A stretch of 17,102 bases of DNA from PHAA01 sp040217755 (GTDB taxonomy: Bacteria; Bacillota; Syntrophomonadia; Syntrophomonadales; Syntrophomonadaceae): assembly GCA_040217755.1 (NCBI GenBank), contig JBEHWJ010000041.1:1-17102 (forward strand). Reading direction: 5' to 3'. Numbering within the stretch: the stretch's first letter is position 1; the number at the start of each line of letters is the position of its first letter. The translations under genes were made by a program, and so were the position numbers. Under the pieces are notes generated by a model. That model searched no databases and had not been told where the DNA came from. It was given only the letters and a program-made list of their open reading frames with translations. Shown here one piece after another: positions 6,314 to 13,356 of the stretch.

Positions 6314-7870
6314 TTAATTCAATTCCGCATACTGCAGCATGTTGCGGCATAGAAACAGCACCAGCAGCGATACCGGTATATTCACGATCGCCATGACCAA
6401 GAAGACTATGAAATTCTCACTGATCAGCAACAGATTGGAACTTACCACCAGGGCCAGAGCTGCCCCCGGCGCTGCCAGTACCGTCATGACGGTAATATAC
6501 AGCAACATGGTAAGTGCCTTACTTGCGCCGCTCCAGAAGCGTTCCACGACAATATTACCCGCGGCAAACAGCAGAGCAAAGCTAACCCGAGCCAGGATAC
6601 AGGCACAGATATCGGGTCCGCCCAAACCCAATATCAGTCCGACCGGAACGAATATCACAACCGCTTCGACCAAGGCCCCCGGCAGCATTTCCCGCAGATT
6701 CTGCACCAATTTAACGAAAGGGGGTTCCGGCACCAAATATATGAAAGGCTTGGTCAGTTCCTTATTGATGCGACCCGACCTGGTAGTGAACAGCTGCATA
6801 TAGGTAGCAAGGCTGAATACCGCCACAATGCCGCCCTTCCGCATGAACAAGGCCATGATGATGATAAACACGGCAAATATCAGCGAGTTGCGGCTTAGCA
6901 GGAAAACACCCCCACGACGGTTCTCAATTCTATGTTTGTAGTAGAACGTGTCGGCGCCCCATCCTTCATCAAATCCAGTCCTGCCTACCCGCACCTTATC
7001 CGGCAACGCCTCCAGGTTGCCCTCCCTTTGCGCGGCTACGACAGATTGCGTCAATTCAGTGGTTTTGAGCACATCTTCGTACCAATCCCGGTTAGAAAAG
7101 TTGATCAGGCAGACCAACAGGGCCAGCCAGACCAAGCTGGCGAGCAGGCCGGGAACCAAGCTGGCTCCGCTGACAAAAGCGGCGAAGGTCCAGCCCAGCC
7201 AACCGCCAACCGGAAAACAGCGCACCATGAGACTGTTAGCAACAGTTGTTGCCGCGGACAAAACACCCTCCCCGGCATGCTGCCAAACGTATAGCCCGGT
7301 ATAAAGGACCAACAACGCGGTTAAAAACCAGACTACGGCTTGCCAACGATTTCTCAGGGCTTCATCGCTGCTGGTGAAAATGTAGATGGTCATGGCCGTG
7401 ATCTGTCCCAGAAATACCGTGGCCACATATCCCAAAAACAAGCCGAACATGACGACTAAGGATACACCGTAAGTCCTGCTCAACCACCCATATTGGAACA
7501 GAATGAACAGGCCCAGCAGCAAAGAAGTATTGATGTGGCGAAACAGCCCATAGAACAGCACCCGTGAATGGCTAAGCGGGGCTGGGAAAAGCAGATTCAC
7601 GTCAGACATGGTAAATATGGAACCGCCCCTGGAAAAACCGTTGTGCACGGTCAGGAGGAACATCAGGATATAAAGCGCGGTGGCCATGGCCGTCAACTCT
7701 GCAGGATCGCGGAACCCGGCTTCCCCCATACGGGCACCGCCGGAGGTCAAAGAAAACACCATCAGAGCAAAGAGAAACAGTACATAGATCAGGCGCGCTG
7801 GTTTCTTAAACAGTTCCTTGATGCTATTTTTCAGCCGGGTTAGATAGAGATATGCCAAAGGCCCCGTCAT
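6314..7870 (-). CDS. ABC exporter membrane subunit (putative ABC_export family)
   Basis: A large integral-membrane protein of 518 residues, the permease partner of the ATPase encoded directly upstream; the ATPase stop and this start overlap by 4 bp (ATGA), so they are translationally coupled. Many hydrophobic segments are visible, for example residues 27-45, 82-100, 130-160 and 175-195, a cluster near 230-260, and several in the last 200 residues. A soluble loop near residues 270-330 contains the charged stretch EGNLEALPDKVRVGRTGFDEGW. The layout resembles the uncharacterised putative ABC exporter family of Firmicutes rather than the short ABC-2 permeases. The exported substrate is unknown. 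No clear intrinsic terminator is seen between its stop codon and the activator leader at 6286. Confidence 0.8.
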   Translation of the reverse strand: MTGPLAYLYLTRLKNSIKELFKKPARLIYVLFLFALMVFSLTSGGARMGEAGFRDPAELTAMATALYILMFLLTVHNGFSRGGSIFTMSDVNLLFPAPLSHSRVLFYGLFRHINTSLLLGLFILFQYGWLSRTYGVSLVVMFGLFLGYVATVFLGQITAMTIYIFTSSDEALRNRWQAVVWFLTALLVLYTGLYVWQHAGEGVLSAATTVANSLMVRCFPVGGWLGWTFAAFVSGASLVPGLLASLVWLALLVCLINFSNRDWYEDVLKTTELTQSVVAAQREGNLEALPDKVRVGRTGFDEGWGADTFYYKHRIENRRGGVFLLSRNSLIFAVFIIIMALFMRKGGIVAVFSLATYMQLFTTRSGRINKELTKPFIYLVPEPPFVKLVQNLREMLPGALVEAVVIFVPVGLILGLGGPDICACILARVSFALLFAAGNIVVERFWSGASKALTMLLYITVMTVLAAPGAALALVVSSNLLLISENFIVFLVMAIVNIPVSLLVLFLCRNMLQYAELN

Positions 7871-8571
7871 TCCGCTCTGCCTCCTTCAGTAATCGCGAAA
7901 AAGAGTTCCTCCAGACTCTGGGCTTGCAGGTCGTTCGGCTGGTTATATTTGGTGGCGGCGAAACGGCCGTTTATCATGATATGGGTGGCATCCCAATAAT
8001 CCTCCACGCTGTCGATCATATGGGTGGAGATGAGCAGCGCCGCCCCTGCATCTTTTTGTTCCCGAAACAATGTTTTCATCTCTTTGATGGCGTGAGGATC
8101 AAGTCCTACCATGGGCTCATCGAAAATAATCAGCCGGGGACGATGGGCCAAGGCGCAGCAGATGGATAGTTTCTGCTGCATCCCTTTGGACAACTCTTTG
8201 CCAAGCTTGTCTTTTTTATCCGCCATCTCGAAACGTTTCAGAAGCTGTTTTCCGTAGCCGTCGTCTTCCATGCGGTAAGCCCGGCGAATGAATTCCAGGT
8301 GTTCCCCTACGGTCAGCAGATCATAGACAGCCGGGGTTTCCGGGACATAGCCCAACAGCCGCTTAGCTTCCTGGGTCTTGTTATTGTACCCGCCGATAGT
8401 GATCCGGCCATCGAAGCGCAACAACCCGGCGATGCACTTGATGATCGTTGATTTTCCGGCCCCGTTCGGCCCTAGAAGAATCGCGATCTGTCCTGCGTCA
8501 ACCTTAAAGCTGATGTCATTATTGGCTACAACCTTTCCGTATTTCTTGACCACGTGTTCAATTTCCAGCAT
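7867..8571 (-). CDS. ABC transporter ATP-binding protein
   Basis: The nucleotide-binding subunit energising the exporter encoded downstream, at the cytoplasmic face of the membrane. In the 234-residue product Walker A is GPNGAGKS (34-41), the signature is LSKGMQQK (127-134, with lysine in place of the second residue of the canonical LSGGQ), Walker B is LIIFDEP (147-153), followed by GLDP, and the switch histidine lies in STH (182-184). The start is the ATG at 8569-8571, four bases after GGAGGA; an in-frame GTG at 8583 is upstream of that ribosome site and is rejected. The gene is first in a two-gene operon and is preceded by a relic of the sigma-54 activator 5' end, so its promoter may derive from that duplicated leader. 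Confidence 0.92.
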   Translation of the reverse strand: MLEIEHVVKKYGKVVANNDISFKVDAGQIAILLGPNGAGKSTIIKCIAGLLRFDGRITIGGYNNKTQEAKRLLGYVPETPAVYDLLTVGEHLEFIRRAYRMEDDGYGKQLLKRFEMADKKDKLGKELSKGMQQKLSICCALAHRPRLIIFDEPMVGLDPHAIKEMKTLFREQKDAGAALLISTHMIDSVEDYWDATHIMINGRFAATKYNQPNDLQAQSLEELFFAITEGGRAE

Positions 8572-8623
8572 GATATCCTCCACTATAAAGGTTTCATATC
8601 CGTTTCTTTATAATCTAACGTAT

Positions 8624-8674
8624 CTACGTCTCCAGGATTGCAATTATTTCATGGCTCAGCTTGGCCAACTCCAC
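8624..8674 (-). pseudogene. 5' remnant of a sigma-54 activator paralogue
   Basis: From GTG at 8674 the minus strand encodes VELAKLSHEIIAILET and then a stop. The activator at 4836-6215 begins VELGRLSRETITALDT, so 9-10 of 16 residues match and the upstream DNA (to about 8746) also aligns. This is the start of a duplicated activator gene whose remainder is lost. It sits immediately before the ABC ATPase and keeps a GGGGG ribosome site, so it could act as a short translated leader for that operon. Confidence 0.65.
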
Positions 8675-8746
8675 AACGATCCCCCATATTAGGGTCAGTT
8701 TTAACTTAAAACTTAATGCGATTGCCAATCGGAATTATAGCCCATT
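8640..8746. repeat. Activator 5' end and leader, direct repeat copy 2
   Basis: Diverged direct copy of 6180-6286 (see there). The TATAAT block (8733-8738, minus strand) is conserved and may serve as promoter for the ABC exporter operon. The divergence shows the duplication is old. Confidence 0.65.
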
Positions 8747-8835
8747 CTCATTGGAAAGGCTTATGTTTGATTTGGCAGGGGCCGGCAAAAGCAGCAATGC
8801 CCCCGCTGTGCCGATGCAATAATAACAATCATTAC

Positions 8836-8864
8836 TTGCATATTTATTTTGCCCATGCTATGTT
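8836..8864 (+). promoter_or_regulatory. Sigma-A promoter of the MBL-fold gene
   Basis: TTGCAT (8836-8841) and TATGTT (8859-8864) are separated by exactly 17 bp. Transcription would start near 8871, inside the palindrome at 8862-8884, about 37 nt before the start codon. Confidence 0.6.
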
Positions 8865-8884
8865 GTTACCAAGTTGGTTACAAC
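8862..8884. promoter_or_regulatory. Operator palindrome overlapping -10 and start site
   Basis: Two 11-bp arms, GTTGTTACCAA and TTGGTTACAAC, with a one-base centre and a single mismatch. Position over the -10 and transcription start suggests a repressor site. The Rrf2-type regulator encoded two genes down is one candidate ligand. The core TGTTACC also appears in the palindrome at 4797-4814, so another shared regulator is possible. Confidence 0.6.
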
Positions 8885-8907
8885 TATCGCAAACGGGGTG
8901 TTTGGAG

Positions 8908-9687
8908 ATGAAATGTACAAATTACCAGGATATCTCGGTCGGCCAAAGCCGTCGGGCTATATTGGGCTCGGCTATCAAAGTGTTTTTGTATGTAGTGGAC
9001 GGCCTGGTGATTGACACCGGACCCAGCTGTTTGAGAAAAGAAATCCGTCCCTTCTTCGGCGCTCACGCTATCGAGCAGGTGGCCTTGACTCATGTCCATG
9101 AAGACCACAGTGGCATGGCGGCATGGCTGCAGGAACAGTATAATGTCCCGATCTATTTGCACCGGGACTCTCTCAGCTATGCCGGACAGTCGGGAAAATA
9201 TCCGCTTTACCGCCACATATTCTGGGGCAGCCGCCGACCTTTTCACGGGGAAGCACTGCCCCAACAGATATCAACCGCTAAATATGAATTTGACGTCATC
9301 GACGCCCCCGGACATTGCGCGGCCCATAATGTATTCCATGAAAAGAACCAGGGCTGGTTGTTTACCGGCGACCTTTATCTCGGTCCTCAGCAGGTAGTGG
9401 CTATTGTGGAAGAAAATATGGCCCAGACCATCACAACCCTGGAAAAACTGGTGCGGCTTGATTTTCAGACATTATTCTGCGCTCATTCCGGTGTGCGGGA
9501 AAACGGCCGGAAGCTGCTGCAGGATAAGCTGGATTACTTACGGGAACTGCAGGAGAAGGTCAATGATCTGAAAAAGCAGGGTTTGAACGACCGGCAGATC
9601 GATCGCCGGCTATTTCCCCAAAAGTCGCCGATCACCTATGTCTCGGGGGGAGAATGGTCCTCGCTTAACCTGGTACGTACTTTTTGA
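8908..9687 (+). CDS. Metallo-beta-lactamase-fold hydrolase
   Basis: A cytoplasmic metal-dependent hydrolase of 259 residues. The binuclear metal site is complete: HVHEDH (about 62-67), the third-ligand histidine in GHCAAHN (about 136), the bridging aspartate in TGDLY (about 155) and the last histidine in CAHSG (about 192). The C-terminal 60 residues are helical and charged (LDYLRELQEKVNDLKKQ), as in glyoxalase II-like and related family members; substrate is unknown. The ATG at 8908 is preceded by GGGGTG at good spacing; the open frame continues to 8716 but has no ribosome site and would start upstream of the promoter. A sigma-A promoter with an overlapping palindrome lies just upstream, and the Rrf2 regulator follows 48 bp later, probably in the same transcript. 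Confidence 0.9.
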   Translation: MKCTNYQDISVGQSRRAILGSAIKVFLYVVDGLVIDTGPSCLRKEIRPFFGAHAIEQVALTHVHEDHSGMAAWLQEQYNVPIYLHRDSLSYAGQSGKYPLYRHIFWGSRRPFHGEALPQQISTAKYEFDVIDAPGHCAAHNVFHEKNQGWLFTGDLYLGPQQVVAIVEENMAQTITTLEKLVRLDFQTLFCAHSGVRENGRKLLQDKLDYLRELQEKVNDLKKQGLNDRQIDRRLFPQKSPITYVSGGEWSSLNLVRTF

Positions 9688-9735
9688 TGCATCCGTCAGT
9701 GTAGGTTATGTTTCACCAATAATGAGGTGAGAAAA

Positions 9736-10191
9736 ATGCAGCTTAGCAGCCGGTTTCCGGTCGCGGTCCAGTTACTGATCATCATCGCCTGGACGCCTGA
9801 TAAATACAAAGTGACCAGTGAGGTCCTGGCCTTAAGCGTCAACACCAATCCCGCCCTGATCCGCCGTATCCTGGGCAGTTTAAAGACTGCCGGGCTGGTT
9901 TCGGTAACCGCCGGAACTGGCGGTGCCAAACTGGCGCGGGCCGCCCAGGCCATTACCTTACTGGATGTTTACCGGGCGGTGGAATTGACCAGTGACGATA
10001 TGCTGTTCGGTCTGCATGCAACACCTAATTCCCACTGTCCCATCGGCAAAAATATCAATCAGGTTCTCCAGCCTCATCTGGATCAGGCCCGGCGCGCCCT
10101 GGAGGATTCCCTCCAGCAGGTAACCATTCAGCAGCTGGTCAGCGAATTCCCGCCTTTTGATTCAGGGTACGCTGTTTTAGTGTCCAAATAA
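9736..10191 (+). CDS. Rrf2-family transcriptional regulator (YwnA-like)
   Basis: A winged-helix DNA-binding repressor-type protein of 151 residues. The N-terminal helix-turn-helix includes TSEVLALSVNTNPALIRRIL (about 30-49) and the wing has VSVTAGTGGAKLAR. The effector region contains only one cysteine (SHCPIGKNI), not the three of IscR/NsrR/RsrR Fe-S sensors, so it is unlikely to bind a cluster in the usual way; this pattern resembles Bacillus YwnA-type members. ATG 9736 is chosen because GAGGTGAG (9724-9731) precedes it; a GTG at 9727 lies inside that ribosome site. It is the likely partner regulator for the upstream MBL-fold gene, whose promoter bears a palindrome, but this is inference. 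Confidence 0.88.
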   Translation: MQLSSRFPVAVQLLIIIAWTPDKYKVTSEVLALSVNTNPALIRRILGSLKTAGLVSVTAGTGGAKLARAAQAITLLDVYRAVELTSDDMLFGLHATPNSHCPIGKNINQVLQPHLDQARRALEDSLQQVTIQQLVSEFPPFDSGYAVLVSK

Positions 10192-10349
10192 AATCAACGT
10201 TCCCCTATCTCCCGCACCGCCGGAGAATAATTAAACCTTGCTGCCTGGCTATTAGGCAACCTCAAATCAGGCAAACAAACGTCTATTTATGTTCCCATCA
10301 TTTAGGATTAAAATACTGACAAGATGATCCTGAGGGAGAGGGTTTAGTC

Positions 10350-11180
10350 ATGACTGAAATCTATTATTTTTCCGGCACCGGAAATTCTCTTGTGGTGGCC
10401 AGGGGCCTTGCTCGACGATTGGAAGGCAGATTGGTTCCGATGGCGGCGATGCTTTCCACACCGAAGCTCAAGACGAATGCTGATGTCATCGGGATCATTT
10501 TCCCGATCCATAATGCGGTCGTTGGCGGCGTCCCCTTCATAGTCCGCGATTTTCTGGCCAAGCTGGAAAATATGGCGTCGGCTTACATTTTTGCCGTCTG
10601 TACCTGCGGGTACGGGTCCGGCGAAGCGCTGACAAACGTAGCCAAGCTGATCAAATCCAAGGGGGGCCATCTGGCGGCCGGATACACGATCAAAATGCCC
10701 TTTAGCTGCCCGCCCTTTACCCAGGCCGAGGAACAACAGAAAAGGTTTCAGGAATGTGACCGGAAACTGGATGAAATCTGCCAGACCGTAGCTGACCGGG
10801 TGGAAATCAAACTCAAAACCTTTAATCCGCTAATCAAAGCAGTGATCTATCCGCTGGGATTATACATGCATTATTCGATCCTGAAAAACTATCGTAAAAT
10901 GGCGGGCGATCCTGAAGCAGACTTTGATGATGCGGTCCATATGATCGACCATAGTTACTCGGTGGATGAAAATTGCGATGGCTGCGGGATTTGTGCCCGG
11001 GTATGCCCGGTATCAAATATTGAAATGGTTGACGACCGGCCGCAATGGCGGCACCACTGCGAGTCCTGCCTGGCCTGCCTGGTCTGGTGCCCGTTCAAGG
11101 CCATCCACGGCGGGATATTAACCGGCAAATCCGAAAGGTATCATCATCCCGAGGTCAAGCTGCGGGAAATGCTGTTGTAG
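10350..11180 (+). CDS. EFR1-like flavodoxin / 2x[4Fe-4S] ferredoxin protein
   Basis: A soluble redox protein of 276 residues fusing an N-terminal flavodoxin-like domain (FMN phosphate loop SGTGNS at 8-13, further loop residues PIHNAVVGGVP near 53-63 and CTCGYGSG near 83-90) to a C-terminal bacterial ferredoxin domain. The latter has two cluster motifs, CDGCGICARVCP (about 209-220) and CESCLACLVWCP (about 236-247). Such EFR1-family proteins are common in anaerobic Clostridia and are thought to move electrons between flavin and Fe-S centres; the partner is unknown. GGGAGAGGG seven bases upstream supports ATG 10350. It is 158 bp after the Rrf2 gene, with a short hairpin (TGCCT/AGGCA, about 10241-10257) between, so it may be separately transcribed. 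Confidence 0.9.
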   Translation: MTEIYYFSGTGNSLVVARGLARRLEGRLVPMAAMLSTPKLKTNADVIGIIFPIHNAVVGGVPFIVRDFLAKLENMASAYIFAVCTCGYGSGEALTNVAKLIKSKGGHLAAGYTIKMPFSCPPFTQAEEQQKRFQECDRKLDEICQTVADRVEIKLKTFNPLIKAVIYPLGLYMHYSILKNYRKMAGDPEADFDDAVHMIDHSYSVDENCDGCGICARVCPVSNIEMVDDRPQWRHHCESCLACLVWCPFKAIHGGILTGKSERYHHPEVKLREMLL

Positions 11181-11299
11181 CCAATCAGAGGGCGAAGATT
11201 TCCGGGCATCTAAGTACGATAGAAGCAAAAAGAACGGCAGACTGCTTCCCCTTTGCTTCCTGCTCCCTTAGAATAGGTCGCTATGGGAACCCGTTCGTG

Positions 11300-11566
11300 T
11301 TAAGTACAATCCTCCATCAAGCTGCGCACGCTGTCAAAATTCCGGCTCATGTTGAGGTTGTTATTGACATCGTCGATCGCCGCCACCGTTTCGGGATTAG
11401 GCTTTTCAATGCGGAGTTCAAAGGGTATCCCCCCATAACGGACGCAATAACGCAGAAAGATGTTCATGGCTGTGGACATATTCAGCCCTAGTTCGGAAAA
11501 TAGGTCTTCCGCCTTGCGTTTTAATTCTTCATCAACGCGAATATTTAAATTGGTTGTGTTAGCCAT
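11300..11566 (-). CDS. RelB/DinJ-family antitoxin, apparently orphan
   Basis: An 88-residue protein that opens with a ribbon-helix-helix motif: NLNIRVDEELKRKAEDLFSELGLNMSTAMNIFLRYCV (about 6-42), characteristic of RelB/DinJ antitoxins that repress their own operon and neutralise a RelE/YafQ-type RNase. The C-terminal half, which normally wraps the toxin, is present. AAAGGAGGG is well placed before ATG 11566. No toxin gene follows in 11181-11299 on the minus strand, nor precedes it, so the antitoxin is solitary here. It may be a relic, act as a stand-alone regulator, or neutralise a toxin elsewhere. Confidence 0.88.
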   Translation of the reverse strand: MANTTNLNIRVDEELKRKAEDLFSELGLNMSTAMNIFLRYCVRYGGIPFELRIEKPNPETVAAIDDVNNNLNMSRNFDSVRSLMEDCT

Positions 11567-11592
11567 CGGATCAGCCCTCCTTTTCTATTTCG

Positions 11593-11633
11593 ATTATAAA
11601 GCATTATACGCAACAATTCACTGAAATATGCAA
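11593..11633 (-). promoter_or_regulatory. Possible antitoxin promoter
   Basis: The minus strand shows TTGCAT (11628-11633) and TATAAT (11603-11608) at 19 bp, with a second TATAAT at 11593-11598. The spacing is long for sigma-A and a tandem arrangement is possible. Confidence 0.35.
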
Positions 11634-11750
11634 ATATGCTTTACAATGTCATTACAAATTATAACAGAGGCAATGTTCTTATTATTTTTACCGTGCAGTA
11701 CTTATCTTTTTTAGGTGGCTATGTCCGTAGAATTTCGGAGGTTCAAATAA

Positions 11751-11789
11751 ATGTTGATCAATAGGTGGAAGCAAGGGGATCAGGTTTAG
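11751..11789 (+). other. 12-codon mini-ORF with ribosome site
   Basis: ATG 11751 reads MLINRWKQGDQV then TAG, preceded by CGGAGG nine bases upstream. It could be the 5' stump of a lost gene interrupted near RNA element A, or a leader peptide, or chance. Nothing else coding is seen in 11640-11890. Confidence 0.2.
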
Positions 11790-11892
11790 AAGCAACACCG
11801 GTCTGCCGTTTGTCAGTCCCTCAACCCTCAATGGAACATATGTTTTCTGGGCTCTCTTGAGCTATCCCACACTGGATGGTAGAGTTTGTATT

Positions 11893-12255
11893 GAGGAAGG
11901 ATTTACGAGCAGGCCTGTTTCGGACGTATGGCCAAGGCCCGCATCTTGCGGAGCATGAACCCCCTGCGAATAGTCCTTCCTCATATTTTGTCCACCGTTG
12001 CCGTAATGTCCGCCAGGTGTTATATTCTTATTGAAGGGATCCGCTCCCGATCCGGGACGAGTACGCATAGGCCCGGATTGTGTAGTACCGAGCAGGCCAT
12101 CACCCCTGTCGGTTACACCGGAACCCTTTTTTAGAGAACCTTCAGGACGCTGGCTGCCCAACTCAGGCTGGCCCTGGACTACCCGTGCGGCACTAGTCTA
12201 AAGACTGCTGGTTCTCCCAGGGGAAGGGGCTGTCTCAAAGGCAGCCCCTTTAATT
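11893..12255 (+). ncRNA. Structured RNA element, copy A (unknown family)
   Basis: Homologous to 15572-15936 in the same orientation. The 5' domain is closed by GAGGAAGGA (11893-11901) pairing with TCCTTCCTC (11974-11982) and contains the hairpin CCGCA-TCT-TGCGG (11939-11951) followed by AGCATGA. The conserved core (12001-12255) contains ACCGAGCAGG (12087-12096) pairing with CCTGTCGGT (12105-12113, bulged G), then GAGAACC (12134-12140) pairing with GGTTCTC (12210-12216). The 3' end is a 10-bp GC-rich hairpin with a CAA loop (12226-12248, one U-G pair) followed by TTTAATT, like an intrinsic terminator. Several helices hold G-U pairs only on the plus strand. Weak similarity to copy B continues upstream to about 11856. 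A transposon-linked guide RNA is one idea, without proof. Confidence 0.6.
12226..12255 (+). terminator. Terminal hairpin of RNA element A
   Basis: GGGGCTGTCT and AGGCAGCCCC form ten pairs (one U-G) around CAA, followed by TTTAATT. Identical in copy B, it marks the common 3' boundary of the element: flanking sequences differ completely about four bases later. Confidence 0.7.
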
Positions 12256-12261
12256 GTGGTA

Positions 12262-12540
12262 TGGCTATGGTACCTGGGCCCGGCCCGGATAAAATCACTG
12301 CAACCTTTAAAGGCAATGCCCCACGTTCCGTGTCTTCTTTGGCAAGTAATTGAAAATCCGATTGCTGTCGCCGCCCCGGTCAAATCTAATATCATTGGTG
12401 TTATAATTTCTTCAGAAGAGTCCATTGCGCTGAAAGGCTTTGGGCTCCACAAGGAGTTCATCGACCCCGGAGATCCAGCGGACTCTTCATTTATGCCGCT
12501 CGACCAATAGTTAAGTCTGATCGGACCCACCGGCAGCAAA
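12262..12540. other. Intergenic stretch with overlapping open frames, unrecognised
   Basis: Both strands stay open across much of this stretch (plus 12256-12510, minus 12539-12198) but neither frame has a ribosome site or a recognisable domain. The minus frame runs on into RNA element A, which argues against it. I regard it as probably non-coding or a relic. Confidence 0.3.
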
Positions 12541-12561
12541 TAAAAGGGAGATCTCCCCTTG
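12541..12561 (-). terminator. Terminator of the regulator/ABC operon
   Basis: The minus strand reads AAGGGGAG-AT-CTCCCTTTT continuing ATTTG: a short GC-rich inverted repeat followed by a T-run, 28 bp after the permease stop codon. The stem is short, so confidence is moderate. Confidence 0.5.
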
Positions 12562-12588
12562 CTCGCAGGAGATGAGCACGCCCGACTT

Positions 12589-13356
12589 TTACACCCGCAT
12601 TTTGTACACCCTCATCGCCAGGATATAAGCAACGAACATAATCCCGACACACCAGGCCAGAGCGACCCATAGATCATTGCCAACCGGCTGCCCGGACAGC
12701 AGCGCGCGGATGGATTCAACTATCGAGGTCACCGGCTGATTTTCAGCAAAGGCGCGCACGCCCGGCCGCATGGTCTCGGTGGGTACAAACGCCGAGCTGA
12801 TAAAGGGCAGAAAGAGAATCGGATAGGAAAAGGCGCTGGCGCCATCCACCGATTTAGCCGACAATCCGGCAATCACCGCGACCCAGGTCAAGGCCAGCGT
12901 AAACAACGCCAGTATGCCTGCTACAGCCAGCCATGACCATACCCCCGCTGACGAACGAAAGCCCACCACCAGCGCTGCCAGAATGATAACCAGGACCGAA
13001 ATGGCGTTGGATACCAGCGAGGTCAGCACATGTCCCCACAGCACCGTGGAACGGGCAATTGGCATGGAATGGAAACGCTCGAATATGCCCCGCTGCACAT
13101 CGATGAACAGGCGATATGACGTGTAGGCTATACCGCTGGCGATGGCTATTAGCAGGATGCCGGGCAACAGGTAATTCACATAGTTGTCCGTACCGGTTTG
13201 AATGGCGCCGCCGAAGACATAGACGAACAGCAGCATGAATCCGATCGGCATGATGGTGACCGTGATGATGGTATCCAGGCTGCGGAAAATATGGCGCATG
13301 GAACGTCCCAGCATGACGCTCAAATCGCTGAAAAAATGTTTCTGAGCCGCTTCCAT
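12589..13356 (-). CDS. ABC-2 type permease (DrrB-like)
   Basis: The membrane subunit of a drug or peptide exporter. Its 255 residues are the usual size for DrrB/NodJ-type ABC-2 permeases. A cytoplasmic N-terminus (LSVMLGRSMRHIFRSLDTII) is followed by about six hydrophobic segments near 34-52, 62-82, 108-132, 140-165, 172-190 and 230-250. The family loop with FLPFISSAFVPTETMRPGVRAFAENQPVTSIVESIRAL (about 182-219) before the last segment is characteristic of daunorubicin-resistance-type permeases. ATG 13356 directly follows the ATPase stop codon, with AAGGAGGG inside the end of that gene, so the two are translationally coupled. Substrate unknown. Confidence 0.9.
   Translation of the reverse strand: MEAAQKHFFSDLSVMLGRSMRHIFRSLDTIITVTIMPIGFMLLFVYVFGGAIQTGTDNYVNYLLPGILLIAIASGIAYTSYRLFIDVQRGIFERFHSMPIARSTVLWGHVLTSLVSNAISVLVIILAALVVGFRSSAGVWSWLAVAGILALFTLALTWVAVIAGLSAKSVDGASAFSYPILFLPFISSAFVPTETMRPGVRAFAENQPVTSIVESIRALLSGQPVGNDLWVALAWCVGIMFVAYILAMRVYKMRV

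Noticed and set aside
8765..8785. TTGGCAGGGGCCGGCA as a third sigma-54 promoter
   Set aside because: The spacing from GG places CA, not GC, at -12, and a better sigma-A promoter lies downstream.
8716..8907. N-terminal extension of the MBL-fold protein
   Set aside because: It lies upstream of and across the sigma-A promoter and palindrome, has no ribosome site, and family similarity begins after 8908.
11862..12161. Minus-strand reading frames inside RNA elements A and B sharing a short peptide
   Set aside because: The shared peptide follows from DNA identity; frames diverge after a one-base indel, substitutions do not favour third positions, and helices are conserved instead.
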